Position numbers and translations under genes: made by a program
Assembly: GCA_027622005.1 (NCBI GenBank)
Contig: JAQBZH010000002.1
Location: 67,001-131,000, forward strand
Direction of reading: 5' to 3'
From: Bacteroidota bacterium
GTDB taxonomy: Bacteria > Bacteroidota > Rhodothermia > Rhodothermales > UBA10348
DNA: 64,000 nt
In this document: one piece after another, positions 1 through 9,260 of the stretch
Layout of the letters: each line of letters starts with the position of its first letter
How positions within the stretch are numbered: position 1 is the first letter of the stretch
The notes under the pieces: model-generated
What the model was told of the DNA's origin: nothing
The model's input: the letters and a program-made list of their open reading frames with translations, nothing else
Database searches by the model: none

Positions 1-302
1 TGGGTGAAAAGGGGAGCTTGATAGGAATCGTCTCAAGGCAAGGCGCCGTTCGGGGAGCCAGTCAACAAGCAGGGTACTCTGCCTCAAAAGGAGGATTGGT
101 TCGCCTCGTCGAAGCTATTGGCGCAGAATATGAAGGTTCGGATCTCCATGTCCACGCGATTGCGCCTTCTACGATATTGTTCGAATCGGGGCAAAAAGGC
201 GGCATTCAAGCTTCCCAATTGCTTTCCTATTGTTTAATGCTTGCCAGCGATGAAGGCAAACAAACGAACGGCAAAATATTAGAAGCGTTTGGCGACGGGT
301 AA
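1..302 (+). CDS. Short-chain dehydrogenase/reductase (SDR), C-terminal fragment truncated by the window edge
   Basis: Open frame from position 3; YSASKGGL matches the SDR YxxxK active site. Confidence 0.8.
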   Translation, partial: GEKGSLIGIVSRQGAVRGASQQAGYSASKGGLVRLVEAIGAEYEGSDLHVHAIAPSTILFESGQKGGIQASQLLSYCLMLASDEGKQTNGKILEAFGDG

Positions 303-313
303 TTTAAGCGCTC

Positions 314-1459
314 TCAGCTTTCGCATTTAAACTCAATTTGCAAACCACGTCTCTTCACATCATCCAGGAATGATGGAATTGGAATGATGCTTTCTGGGCC
401 AGAAACACCACCCCCCGGTATGGCTCCACTGGCCAGAAAAACGGCAATTGAAGCAGCTGGAATGCCGGTACAGCGTTGAATGGCGCTCACTTTACGATCT
501 TCTTGATAGACATCGACTAATTCGTATGAACAGGTCACTTGCTGACCATCTTTCAAACCGGATGCGGAAGCGCGTGCTAGGACTACGTCCTCAAACGGTC
601 CTCCCAAACGCTGTTTAAGTCGGCGTGCTAAAACGTCTCGATAGGTCAGGTGGGTCTGGGCATCGATGGCTCGCTTTTCACCGAAGCCTAGGGAAAGCAA
701 AAACCCCATTTGTTCGGCGTGTCCCGGCCATCGAATGGACTTATGGGTTAAGCTACTGAGCTGACTGTTAGACAGTTTCCAAAGCGTTTCGAGGTCACCG
801 GCTGTGTAAAATGCTTCCATATTTGGGTAATCCGCGCCAAACGAAAGGTGCTCAATGCCTGTGAGAGGTGTTTTGAGCATCAGTTGGCCGTTTTCTACCA
901 CCCTAACTTCGTTCGTGTAATCGTCAAGGAGTTTATCGGCTGACCAACCGATTCTGAAGTTAAATGGAGGCTGGGGGTGCAGAGGAACGTCGCCAACCCA
1001 AATTTGGGCGGACTCGGGTTTATCCAAATATTGGATGGCTGAATGACACAACATGTGGACGAGCCCTGGATCTAATCCACATCCCGGGACGACCCAAACC
1101 CCTTTGTCCTTGGCTAAAGGAGCCAATTTCACTTCTTCTCGGACGATGGCTGCAGCGCTTCCCAAATCACAATAATGGCTTCCGGCATTTACTGCAATGG
1201 TAGCCAGCAACGGATTGACTTCGGGAGAAGAACACCCCACGACACAGTCACTATCGTCTAACACGGCGGTTAACGTCCGTTTATTGCGTGCATCAACATT
1301 TACGGTCCGAACTTTTGGGCTGTCCAGACGCCTTTGAAGCTGGTCAAGAGCAGAGGACCGCGCGTCACAAATGCGAATTAACTCAATGTCATCGTTTGAG
1401 ACCAATTCATGGGCAATAGCGGAGCCCATATTACCGGCCCCTACAATCGATATTTTCAT
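314..1459 (-). CDS. Saccharopine dehydrogenase family NAD(P)-binding protein
   Basis: N-terminal GAGNMGSAIAHEL Rossmann motif; GCGLDPGLVHMLCH typical of saccharopine dehydrogenase-like proteins. Confidence 0.8.
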   Translation of the reverse strand: MKISIVGAGNMGSAIAHELVSNDDIELIRICDARSSALDQLQRRLDSPKVRTVNVDARNKRTLTAVLDDSDCVVGCSSPEVNPLLATIAVNAGSHYCDLGSAAAIVREEVKLAPLAKDKGVWVVPGCGLDPGLVHMLCHSAIQYLDKPESAQIWVGDVPLHPQPPFNFRIGWSADKLLDDYTNEVRVVENGQLMLKTPLTGIEHLSFGADYPNMEAFYTAGDLETLWKLSNSQLSSLTHKSIRWPGHAEQMGFLLSLGFGEKRAIDAQTHLTYRDVLARRLKQRLGGPFEDVVLARASASGLKDGQQVTCSYELVDVYQEDRKVSAIQRCTGIPAASIAVFLASGAIPGGGVSGPESIIPIPSFLDDVKRRGLQIEFKCES

Positions 1460-1481
1460 GTAGATCTAAAGGGTTCCAAAA

Positions 1482-3185
1482 TTATCTAACGATGCTCGAT
1501 CGACTGGATCCACCAAAATAGGTTACCAAAAGGGTGGCCGAGCCAATTAAAACCATCAACAGGACCGAGTAGGCAGCAGCTGCCCCAAAATCATACAATC
1601 GGAGCTGGGAAAGGATCTCCACCGAAATCGGTCGATTGTCAAACACGTAAAGTAGAATGGATGATACAAATTCGCCTAGTGCTGTTACAAACGTGAGGAG
1701 CGTTCCCGCCAAAATGCCCGGTAAAATCGAGGGCAAAACCACCTTTCGAAAGGTCAACAAACCGCTGGCACCGAGGTCAAGGGAGGCGTCGGTTAGTCGA
1801 TCGTCATACGTTTCGAGCGCGGCGACCGTCGAGCGAACAATGAGGGGAATGTGTCGAATAAAATAAGCAAGGGGAAGCAGCCACAGGCTTCCGACCAGAA
1901 TCGCGCCGCCAGCAAGAGGACTTGGGCTGCTAAACGTTACGATCAGGTTTATGGCAATCACGGTTCCAGGAATCGCAAAAGGGAGAATGGAGAGTAGGCG
2001 TATAAAGGCTCTCCCGGGTAGTCGTCCCTTGACAATAAAGACGGCCGCAGCAACGCCAAACAGGAGATTTGCGACGGTCGCAGCCAAGGCCATTCGAAGA
2101 CTATTGAATATCGGCTGCGCTACGTCCTGCTGACTGAACAGATTGACATAATTGTCAAAAGTATATGCTTCAGGTAATATCTGCCAGGTCCAACTTCCCT
2201 CTTTTACAAAAGAGATCAAGATGATGGTCAAAATGGGTAGTGCCAGAAACACGATAATTGAAAGGGCCGCAATCAAGGCGAATAAACGACCCGCACCCGA
2301 TTGAATCGCGATTGGGGTGGGGGCTGAGCCTTTTGAGGCCGTCGAAACGCGAGAACCGCGGCGATTAAGCTCGATTAAGAGCAGAAAAAACAGGCAAATC
2401 AGCGTCAAAACGACCGAAACGGCAGCTGAATACTCCAAATTGCCGTTAACCTTATAGTTATAAATCTGCAGCGTTAGGAAGTTTTCAGTACCGGCAAATA
2501 GAAGCGGGGCCGTGAAGGACGCCATCGAAATCATAAAAACGAGTAGCGACGCACTAATCAACGAAGGTCTCAAGTGGGGGAGAATAATCTTTTGAAACGT
2601 CGTGGCGGGGTGCGCTCCGAGATCAGATGAGGCCTCAATTAGGTTTCGATCGACGTTTTGAAGGGCCGCGGAACAGAATAAATAGAAATAAACGTACATC
2701 GAGTATACGTGAACCAGCCATACCGCCCACATACCCTGAAAGGAAAAAGGCACCCTATCCAAGGCCAGCAGCGCCTGGATGCCTCTAGGCAGGATCCCGC
2801 TTTCCCCGTATAAAAACAAAAAAGCCAGCACTCCGACCAGAGGCGGAAGAGCCAGGGGCAACGCTGCCAAGGCTACCAGTGCTTTCTTGAGGGGAAATTC
2901 GTATCGGAAAAAGAGGTAGGACATGGTCGTTCCCAAAAAACCTGACCCCACGACCGTCCAAATCGAGATCCAAACGGAATTGTAAAGGGCCCTTCGGTTT
3001 CCCGAAGAAGTGCTTCCAAACAATTCAATCAGAACCTGGATTTTAAGACCGGACGCAAATAGCCTCAAAGACGGCCAGAGCACGTACCCCAGGAGAATAA
3101 CGGACAATGAAATCAGTAAAATCCAGTTGCTGGATCTGGAAAGGAGTCCTCCGGGGGCCGGCAATTTTGTTTTGGAACCGATCAT
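1482..3185 (-). CDS. ABC transporter permease with two fused permease domains (Fe3+/FbpB-like)
   Basis: Two transmembrane halves, each with an EAA-like loop (EASSDLGAHPATTFQKIILPHLRPS; DASLDLGASGLLTFRKVVLPSILPG). Confidence 0.85.
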   Translation of the reverse strand: MIGSKTKLPAPGGLLSRSSNWILLISLSVILLGYVLWPSLRLFASGLKIQVLIELFGSTSSGNRRALYNSVWISIWTVVGSGFLGTTMSYLFFRYEFPLKKALVALAALPLALPPLVGVLAFLFLYGESGILPRGIQALLALDRVPFSFQGMWAVWLVHVYSMYVYFYLFCSAALQNVDRNLIEASSDLGAHPATTFQKIILPHLRPSLISASLLVFMISMASFTAPLLFAGTENFLTLQIYNYKVNGNLEYSAAVSVVLTLICLFFLLLIELNRRGSRVSTASKGSAPTPIAIQSGAGRLFALIAALSIIVFLALPILTIILISFVKEGSWTWQILPEAYTFDNYVNLFSQQDVAQPIFNSLRMALAATVANLLFGVAAAVFIVKGRLPGRAFIRLLSILPFAIPGTVIAINLIVTFSSPSPLAGGAILVGSLWLLPLAYFIRHIPLIVRSTVAALETYDDRLTDASLDLGASGLLTFRKVVLPSILPGILAGTLLTFVTALGEFVSSILLYVFDNRPISVEILSQLRLYDFGAAAAYSVLLMVLIGSATLLVTYFGGSSRSSIVR

Positions 3186-3190
3186 GCGTT

Positions 3191-3820
3191 TTAGACGCTT
3201 ACTCTGGCCTCTAGAGCACGGGTTAAAGTGGCTTCGTCCGTAAACTCCAAATCGCTACCGACAGAGATGCCCTGCGCTAACCGCGTAACTTTAATACCAA
3301 ATGGAGAAACCAGCTGCGAGATGTAGTAGGCTGTCGTATCGCCTTCAACGCTGGGATTCACCGCCAATATAACCTCTTTGGTTTTAACCATAGGTTCGCT
3401 TGTTACGGCCCCGCTCTTTCCATTTACCCGCCCAATTAATTCTCTGATTCTGAGGTCTTCAGGGCCGATGCCATCGAGCGGAGAAATCGCGCCGCCGAGA
3501 ACGTGATAGACACCATTAAAACCATGGGTGCGTTCGATGGCCATCACATCGTTTGGTTCTTCAACCACGCAGATAATCTCGTGATTACGCTTGCTCGAAG
3601 CACAAATGGGGCACGGATCGTGGTCGGTTACATTGAAACAAACGGAACAAAAAACGACTTTTTCTTTGACAGCGATAAGTGCTTTAGCCATTTGTTCGAC
3701 TTCGGACTTGGGAAGCTTTAGTACAAATGCCGCCAATCTTCTGGCTGTTTTGCGGCCAATACCCGGTAGACGAGCGAACTGGTCGACCAAGGATTCGACC
3801 GTTTCAGAAGTAAATTGCAT
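3191..3820 (-). CDS. recR: Recombination mediator protein RecR
   Basis: [21 protein letters not shown]4 zinc finger [16 protein letters not shown], Toprim region; synteny with ybaB and dnaX. Confidence 0.95.
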   Translation of the reverse strand: MQFTSETVESLVDQFARLPGIGRKTARRLAAFVLKLPKSEVEQMAKALIAVKEKVVFCSVCFNVTDHDPCPICASSKRNHEIICVVEEPNDVMAIERTHGFNGVYHVLGGAISPLDGIGPEDLRIRELIGRVNGKSGAVTSEPMVKTKEVILAVNPSVEGDTTAYYISQLVSPFGIKVTRLAQGISVGSDLEFTDEATLTRALEARVSV

Positions 3821-3831
3821 AGGAATGGGAA

Positions 3832-4170
3832 TTAAAGGCCGAAACGCCCCAGGTCCATTCCAGGCGGTAACAAACTGCCGGCGGACTTTGCCATTTCTTG
3901 TTTAGCGATGCTTGCTGCTTCTTCCAGTGCTTTGTTGACACCCGCCATGATAAGGTCCTCCAGCAACTCGACATCCGATGGATCGACCACTTCTTTTTCG
4001 ATAGAAATCGACGTAATTCGTTGCAGGCCATTGGCTGTAACCTTGACCATCCCGCCCCCAGCCTCTGCTGAAACCGTTTTGGTTCCTAAAGCCGTTTGAG
4101 CTTCAGCCATCTTTTTCTGCATATCCGCCATTTTGCTGATCATATCAGCCATGTTCAATCCGTCGCTCAT
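3832..4170 (-). CDS. ybaB: YbaB/EbfC family nucleoid-associated protein
   Basis: Met-rich helix [31 protein letters not shown]; between dnaX and recR. Confidence 0.92.
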   Translation of the reverse strand: MSDGLNMADMISKMADMQKKMAEAQTALGTKTVSAEAGGGMVKVTANGLQRITSISIEKEVVDPSDVELLEDLIMAGVNKALEEAASIAKQEMAKSAGSLLPPGMDLGRFGL

Positions 4171-4355
4171 GCTAACTCTGATTTAAGTAGTTGTATAACT
4201 TCGCACAACAAGATGAGGTCTTTTGCTAGTGAGATATGCTCTTCGACTTCAAAGTTAAGAGCTTTCAATCTCAATCTCAATCTCAATGCCATGCCATGCC
4301 ATGACAGACCGTAAACATTGATTCCAATATCGTACCCCGGAGTGCGGGCTACCAT
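4167..4355 (-). CDS. Putative 62-aa small ORF between dnaX and ybaB
   Basis: ATG overlaps the dnaX stop (ATGGTAG); its TGA overlaps the ybaB start (ATGA). No family recognised. Confidence 0.4.
   Translation of the reverse strand: MVARTPGYDIGINVYGLSWHGMALRLRLRLKALNFEVEEHISLAKDLILLCEVIQLLKSELA
4265..4303. repeat. Two abutting short tandem repeats: (TCAATC)x3.8 then (ATGCC)x3.6
   Basis: tcaatctcaatctcaatctcaatgccatgccatgccatg read directly. Confidence 0.9.
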
Positions 4356-6367
4356 ACGATTTCGCCGCCGAAACGCTCCACAAGGATTCGTACGGCGGGG
4401 TAGTTTTCACACAAATGGTTTAGAGATTCACGAAGAGACGACTCCGAAGCCGGAATTTCATCTTTTTCCGATCTCGACCGCTCAATTCTAAAAGCGATTC
4501 CTTCAATTTTGAATCCGGTCAAATCATTTAATCGGTGGGTTAATTTGACACGTTCCGATCGAATGGCCTTCGCATGAAAGTCATCTGGAACACCCAAAAA
4601 GACCGTTTTAGAATCAAACGCGAAAATATGTGCCTGATTTAAAAACGAACCGAGTTGTTTTTCAGATTCCATCACGTCGGAAATCAAATCGAGCCACGCT
4701 GATCGAAGGGCCTGTATTTCGTTGGATTCTTCCCTGGCCGTTACGTCCGGTTCTGCTTCATGCGGCTCCATCACCATCACATCCTCGTCCTCTGATAACA
4801 AACCCTGATTATCGGGCCTTTGATTCGGACGATTGATGGCAGGCGGCTCAAAAAACAACGAAAGATCATTGGAGGAGGACATCGGCTCTGATTCTAGAGC
4901 CGGACGTCCGGAAGTTGCCCCCTCGAATAGCGGACGGGGCCCATCTACGTCCATACTTTCGAGGTCTAAAGCCGGGCCGCTGTCGTCATCGGCGACTTTA
5001 AGGATGGCGGGGACATGTGAGCTAGAACCCACATTCATTTCGGAACCCGTCGTTGAAACCTTAGGAGTAGGGGTCGGGGCCGGGGTCGGGGTCGGAATAG
5101 GAATCGGGGTTGAAGCCGGAGTAGGGGTAGGGGTCGTGGTCGGAATAGGAGTCGGAATGGCTGCTTTGGGGGGATCTTTTTCGATCCGAACAGCGCCCGT
5201 AACAGCCATTTTCTCCAAATTGTTGAGCTTTTCCAGAGCACTTCGAATATCAACCGAATTAGGAATGCTAGACATCCTGAGAAGCGCCATTTCCAAGCGG
5301 AGCCGTGGTTGTCGCGAAAGACGCAAGGAATCCGAAACCTCGCCAATTAGGTGAATCAACGTCATGAGTGTCGACTCGGAAAACTCCTTGCTGTGGGTTT
5401 TCAATTTCTTGCGGTCGGCATCGGTAGCATCAATGAGGCGTGGGTCATTCACGCTAAGGGCCACGAGTAGATTTCGAATATGTTCGGCAAGGCCATCGAC
5501 AAATTCTTGCAAATCGTATCCGGAGCGAATCATTCGATCAACAATCAAAATCATCTCCGAACCGTTTCCTGAAGCAATGGCCGCGGTGACTTCGAAGTAT
5601 ACATCGGAGCTCACAACCCCAAGTGCTTTGATCAATTCCGGGTAGGTAATAGTCGTTCCGCACAGCGAAACAGCTTGATCAAATACAGAGAGAGCGTCCC
5701 GCAAAGCACCGTCGCCTTTCCGGGCAATGAGCATCAGCGATTCATCGTCAACAGCAATATCCTCGGTGAGGCAAATCTGACGCAAATGGTCGACTGATTC
5801 CTGGGTCGCGATCCGGCGGAAATCAAATCGTTGACACCGTGATTGGATGGTCGGTAACACCTTGTGCGGCTCTGTGGTCGCAAAAATGAACATCGCATGC
5901 GGTGGCGGCTCTTCCAATGTTTTCAACAATGCACTGAAAGCCTCTTTGGTGAGCATGTGGACTTCGTCAATGATGAAAACCTTCATCCGATTGCCTTGAG
6001 GGGGGATCCGAACGGTATCCTGGAGGTCTCGAACGTGTTCTATCTTTCTGTTCGACGCGGCATCGATTTCAATAATATTCATGTTGCGTCCTTCTTCAAA
6101 AGACCGACATGAGATACAGTGACGGCAAGGCTCGGAAGGATCTTCTCGATCTTCGGCCGGTGTCGTGCAGTTAATCGCTTTCGCAACGATTCGAGCCACC
6201 GTAGTCTTCCCAACCCCCCTTGGGCCCGTAAACATATAAGCATGGGCCAGACGCTCGAGTCGAATCGCGTTTTTGAGCGTTTCGGTTACATGCTCCTGCG
6301 CTACCATATCCTTGAACAGCATGGGGCGGTACTTGCGAGCAGAAACGAGATACGTCGGGTTCGACAT
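4349..6367 (-). CDS. dnaX: DNA polymerase III subunit gamma/tau
   Basis: ARKYRPMLFKDMVAQEHV, Walker A GPRGVGKTT, C4 zinc site, DEVHMLTKEAFSALLKTLEEPP; start chosen at MSNPTYLVSARKYRP. Confidence 0.95.
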   Translation of the reverse strand: MSNPTYLVSARKYRPMLFKDMVAQEHVTETLKNAIRLERLAHAYMFTGPRGVGKTTVARIVAKAINCTTPAEDREDPSEPCRHCISCRSFEEGRNMNIIEIDAASNRKIEHVRDLQDTVRIPPQGNRMKVFIIDEVHMLTKEAFSALLKTLEEPPPHAMFIFATTEPHKVLPTIQSRCQRFDFRRIATQESVDHLRQICLTEDIAVDDESLMLIARKGDGALRDALSVFDQAVSLCGTTITYPELIKALGVVSSDVYFEVTAAIASGNGSEMILIVDRMIRSGYDLQEFVDGLAEHIRNLLVALSVNDPRLIDATDADRKKLKTHSKEFSESTLMTLIHLIGEVSDSLRLSRQPRLRLEMALLRMSSIPNSVDIRSALEKLNNLEKMAVTGAVRIEKDPPKAAIPTPIPTTTPTPTPASTPIPIPTPTPAPTPTPKVSTTGSEMNVGSSSHVPAILKVADDDSGPALDLESMDVDGPRPLFEGATSGRPALESEPMSSSNDLSLFFEPPAINRPNQRPDNQGLLSEDEDVMVMEPHEAEPDVTAREESNEIQALRSAWLDLISDVMESEKQLGSFLNQAHIFAFDSKTVFLGVPDDFHAKAIRSERVKLTHRLNDLTGFKIEGIAFRIERSRSEKDEIPASESSLRESLNHLCENYPAVRILVERFGGEIVW
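5060..5165. repeat. Low-complexity Pro/Thr-coding tract in the DnaX linker, G-rich on the + strand
   Basis: Encodes PTPIPTTTPTPTPASTPIPIPTPTPAPTPTP; + strand contains GGGGTCGGGGCCGGGGTCGGGG at 5070-5091. Confidence 0.85.
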
Positions 6368-6528
6368 GGAAAAGAATGGTTGCGACAGGGATGGTTCAAG
6401 TAGACTACTTCGGGACAACCAACATAGTAGGAAAGCGCCGCCTTCGCAAGGTATTCCGGCTGAATCCTAACGGATTTACTGTAAGTTTTTACCCTTCCTA
6501 ATTGCTGGAAGAAGGGGCCAAAGGAATC

Positions 6529-6873
6529 TTACTTAAAGATATTCACTTTGAAAATGGTGGTAAGTAGAGAGGAAACCACTGCCTGTTTCATTTCGTCCAC
6601 CTTTACTAGCGTCAATCCAGCTTCTTTGAGTATGTGTAAACTTGTCCAATCCAACTGTGACTTGATTAACCACCTTAGGTCAGCAACGGACAACGCCCCG
6701 CTTGACGATTGAATGGTCCACTTCTGGATATTGACTGCGTTTTCCTTCACAATGGTACTCGCATTCTCTAGAAGGGATCGCTGAAGGCCAGGGAGAGTCC
6801 GTTGTAAATAGCTTCTGAATTGAGGTAAAAAATCCTCGATGAAGGTCTTTTCTGCGAAAGTATTATCGATCAT
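6529..6873 (-). CDS. Hypothetical protein, likely coupled to the upstream lipoprotein gene
   Basis: MIDNTFAEKTFIEDF...; start overlaps the 3' end of 6863..7342. Confidence 0.6.
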   Translation of the reverse strand: MIDNTFAEKTFIEDFLPQFRSYLQRTLPGLQRSLLENASTIVKENAVNIQKWTIQSSSGALSVADLRWLIKSQLDWTSLHILKEAGLTLVKVDEMKQAVVSSLLTTIFKVNIFK

Positions 6874-7342
6874 TAGCCCCTCCAATTTTTCCGCTTTCAA
6901 GGCCAATTATGGCATCAAAAGACTTTTCCACAAGTTTTTTAGCTTTTACGATAAAGGCCCTCGACAGCGTCGATTCGGATTCCCACCTTTTGAAAAAGCC
7001 CCCCAGAAGATGTCGGTCGGAATCGATCATGATCTTCCACTGCTCGGTTGAGTGCTCATTTTTGGGCCTACCCATGGCAAATTCGAAGGCCTTTTCCGTC
7101 CGGATTTGAAGCGTTTTTACCTTTGTCGCCGAATCTGTAAACGGTAATTCAGCCGCATCCATCAAGCGGAGGCTGTCGACTTTGAGATCGATCGCCATTT
7201 CGTAGGCAACCAAACTAAATGGCGCAATGGAAGACGCACAGGAAATAGGGGAAAAGCAGAAAGCCAGAAGGACAAGGTGCGATATTGTCCCTGAGAAGAG
7301 TGCTGATGAAAAACGTTTTTGCCGCCGAATCATAGATCCCAT
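6863..7342 (-). CDS. Hypothetical lipoprotein
   Basis: Hydrophobic leader ending in a lipobox-like FCFSPISCAS. Confidence 0.6.
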   Translation of the reverse strand: MGSMIRRQKRFSSALFSGTISHLVLLAFCFSPISCASSIAPFSLVAYEMAIDLKVDSLRLMDAAELPFTDSATKVKTLQIRTEKAFEFAMGRPKNEHSTEQWKIMIDSDRHLLGGFFKRWESESTLSRAFIVKAKKLVEKSFDAIIGLESGKIGGANDR

Positions 7343-7444
7343 TTAATCCGAAAGAGAAGGCTCGTCATACGGAGATAAACGTATCTCCACGTTAAATTGC
7401 GACTTTGATGGTTTAGACTTCACCTTTGGTCGGGGAGCGGCAGG

Positions 7445-8524
7445 ATGTACACCGGAAAGAAGATTATCCATGTGGACATGGATGCGTTTTTTGCATCTGT
7501 CGAGCAGCGGGATTTTCCTCATTTGAGAGGAAGGCCTGTAGCCGTGGGAGGGTCTTCGCAGCGGGGAGTGGTGGCGGCGGCTAGTTATGAAGCCCGCAAA
7601 TACGGGGTTCATTCAGCCATGCCTTCTGCTCTCGCGGCCAAAAAGTGCCCGGGCCTCATTTTCGTACCACCACGCTTCGATGCTTATCAAGCGGCATCGC
7701 GGCAGATCAAGGCCATTTTTAGTCGTTATACAGATTTGATAGAGCCCCTTTCACTTGACGAAGCCTATCTAGATGTCACTGAACCCAAAACGGGTCCCGG
7801 ATCTGCCACTTCAATCGCGCGGAAAATCAAAAATGACATCCAAGCTGAAGTTCAGCTGACCGCTTCAGCCGGAGTTTCCTTCAATAAGTTTCTAGCAAAA
7901 ATTGGGTCAGCTATGAATAAGCCGGACGGATTGACCGTCATCAAACCAGCAGAAGCATTGGGGTTGATAGCGCGTCTTCCGATTGAAAAGTTCTACGGCA
8001 TTGGTCCCGTGACCGCTTCAAAAATGAAACGATCCGGGATTCATAATGGCGCTGACCTCTCTAAATACTCCCTCACTGAACTCAATTCGATGTTCGGCAA
8101 AGCTGGTCAATACTATTTTCGTATGGTTCGCTGCCAGGACGACCGACCGGTCCGGTCGAGTCGCACTCGAAAATCGGTGGGTGCCGAACGAACATTTGAG
8201 AACAATTTGACGACTCTCGAGGCGTTTCTGGCGCGACTGGACCAAATAGCAGACAAAATTGCTGAGCGACTACAGGACAAAAACTTAATCGGGTTTACGG
8301 TGACACTCAAAATAAAAACATCCGATTTTGAGATCACGACACGTCAAACCACAAGTGAAACGCCCATTTCCCATAAGGAAGAAATATTCGAACTGGTTTC
8401 GCTGCTTTTGCAACATGCTCCGGCTGTCCCTACAAAACCGGTTCGGCTCCTCGGTATATCAATCTCTGGCCTTCGGAGTATCTCAGAATATCTTCCGGAT
8501 CCTCAACTACGACTTGGATTTTAG
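7445..8524 (+). CDS. dinB: DNA polymerase IV (Y-family)
   Basis: IHVDMDAFFASVEQRDFPHLRGRPVAVGG; SLDEAYLDVTE; SAGVSFNKFLAKIGS. Confidence 0.95.
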   Translation: MYTGKKIIHVDMDAFFASVEQRDFPHLRGRPVAVGGSSQRGVVAAASYEARKYGVHSAMPSALAAKKCPGLIFVPPRFDAYQAASRQIKAIFSRYTDLIEPLSLDEAYLDVTEPKTGPGSATSIARKIKNDIQAEVQLTASAGVSFNKFLAKIGSAMNKPDGLTVIKPAEALGLIARLPIEKFYGIGPVTASKMKRSGIHNGADLSKYSLTELNSMFGKAGQYYFRMVRCQDDRPVRSSRTRKSVGAERTFENNLTTLEAFLARLDQIADKIAERLQDKNLIGFTVTLKIKTSDFEITTRQTTSETPISHKEEIFELVSLLLQHAPAVPTKPVRLLGISISGLRSISEYLPDPQLRLGF

Positions 8525-8571
8525 CTAGACCCGGAATAGTTGCAAAAACGCAACGGATTGTTACCGCATTT

Positions 8572-8605
8572 CCCCCGCACCGCTACCCGTTTTGCTGGGC
8601 GGGGG
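8572..8605. terminator. GC-rich hairpin between convergent genes
   Basis: CCCCCGC (8572-8578) pairs with GCGGGGG (8599-8605); no clear T tract. Confidence 0.35.
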
Positions 8606-8611
8606 CCACCC

Positions 8612-8974
8612 CTAAACCGCCATCTTTCGGTTGATTCTTCGTTCGATTTTAGATGTCATTTTTCTGGAAGGAGCCGGATTGGCCTTTTTGTTATGCGGGC
8701 GGTTAGGCGCAATTCCTGACCGCTCGATGGCTTTGCACAGAAAATTGAGCGTGGCGCGATGCACGCCAAGGTCATCCGAGTCATTCATCATAGCCTGAAT
8801 GTACTGGTTGTGGGCAAGGTTTTTGGCCCGAACCAGTCCGCTGGCATCGAGGCTTGCTAGAGGCACCCGCATTTTTCCATCAACCGAAACCAATTCTGGC
8901 GTTTTATTAGAAACGCTCAAGTAAAACGAAAAGTCCGCAAGTGTTTTTGTTTGATTTATGGCTTTCACTTCCAT
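8612..8974 (-). CDS. Hypothetical protein, basic C-terminus
   Basis: 120-aa ORF isolated between hairpins; no family recognised. Confidence 0.5.
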   Translation of the reverse strand: MEVKAINQTKTLADFSFYLSVSNKTPELVSVDGKMRVPLASLDASGLVRAKNLAHNQYIQAMMNDSDDLGVHRATLNFLCKAIERSGIAPNRPHNKKANPAPSRKMTSKIERRINRKMAV

Positions 8975-9127
8975 CGATGTGTCCTGATAGCAGTCATAAT
9001 TAAGACTGAGGTTAATGTCTGGTTTTGTCCACTCGTAGAGCCCCTGTTTTTCTCAAAGTCCTAACGGGTTTCGAACCTTTCAGCATTTGGTTGCCCGCCT
9101 GCCATTTCTTATTTGAAAGGTACAGCG

Positions 9128-9157
9128 GGGGCTATGACATCTAAATGTCATAGCCCC
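9128..9157. terminator. 13-bp perfect inverted repeat, probable terminator of the 9261-10427 gene
   Basis: GGGGCTATGACAT-ctaa-ATGTCATAGCCCC. Confidence 0.6.
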
Positions 9158-9260
9158 GAAAATAATCAACCGAATTAATCCATCTAGCTTAAAAGAGGCA
9201 TCTACGTAACAATAGAGGCCTATCCGGCCTACCTTGTAACGATAAAATTATGCGCCAATA

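Noticed and set aside
4171-4348. Possible SRP RNA (ffs) between dnaX and ybaB, where some genomes carry it
   Set aside because: No SRP core signature or long-hairpin layout could be read
4833-5354. 173-aa + strand ORF with GVGVGVGIGVG
   Set aside because: Antisense to the dnaX Pro/Thr linker; composition artefact
9060-9100. tRNA T-arm-like GGGTTTCGAACC
   Set aside because: Flanking stem does not pair as a T-arm, and no cloverleaf or anticodon arm can be built
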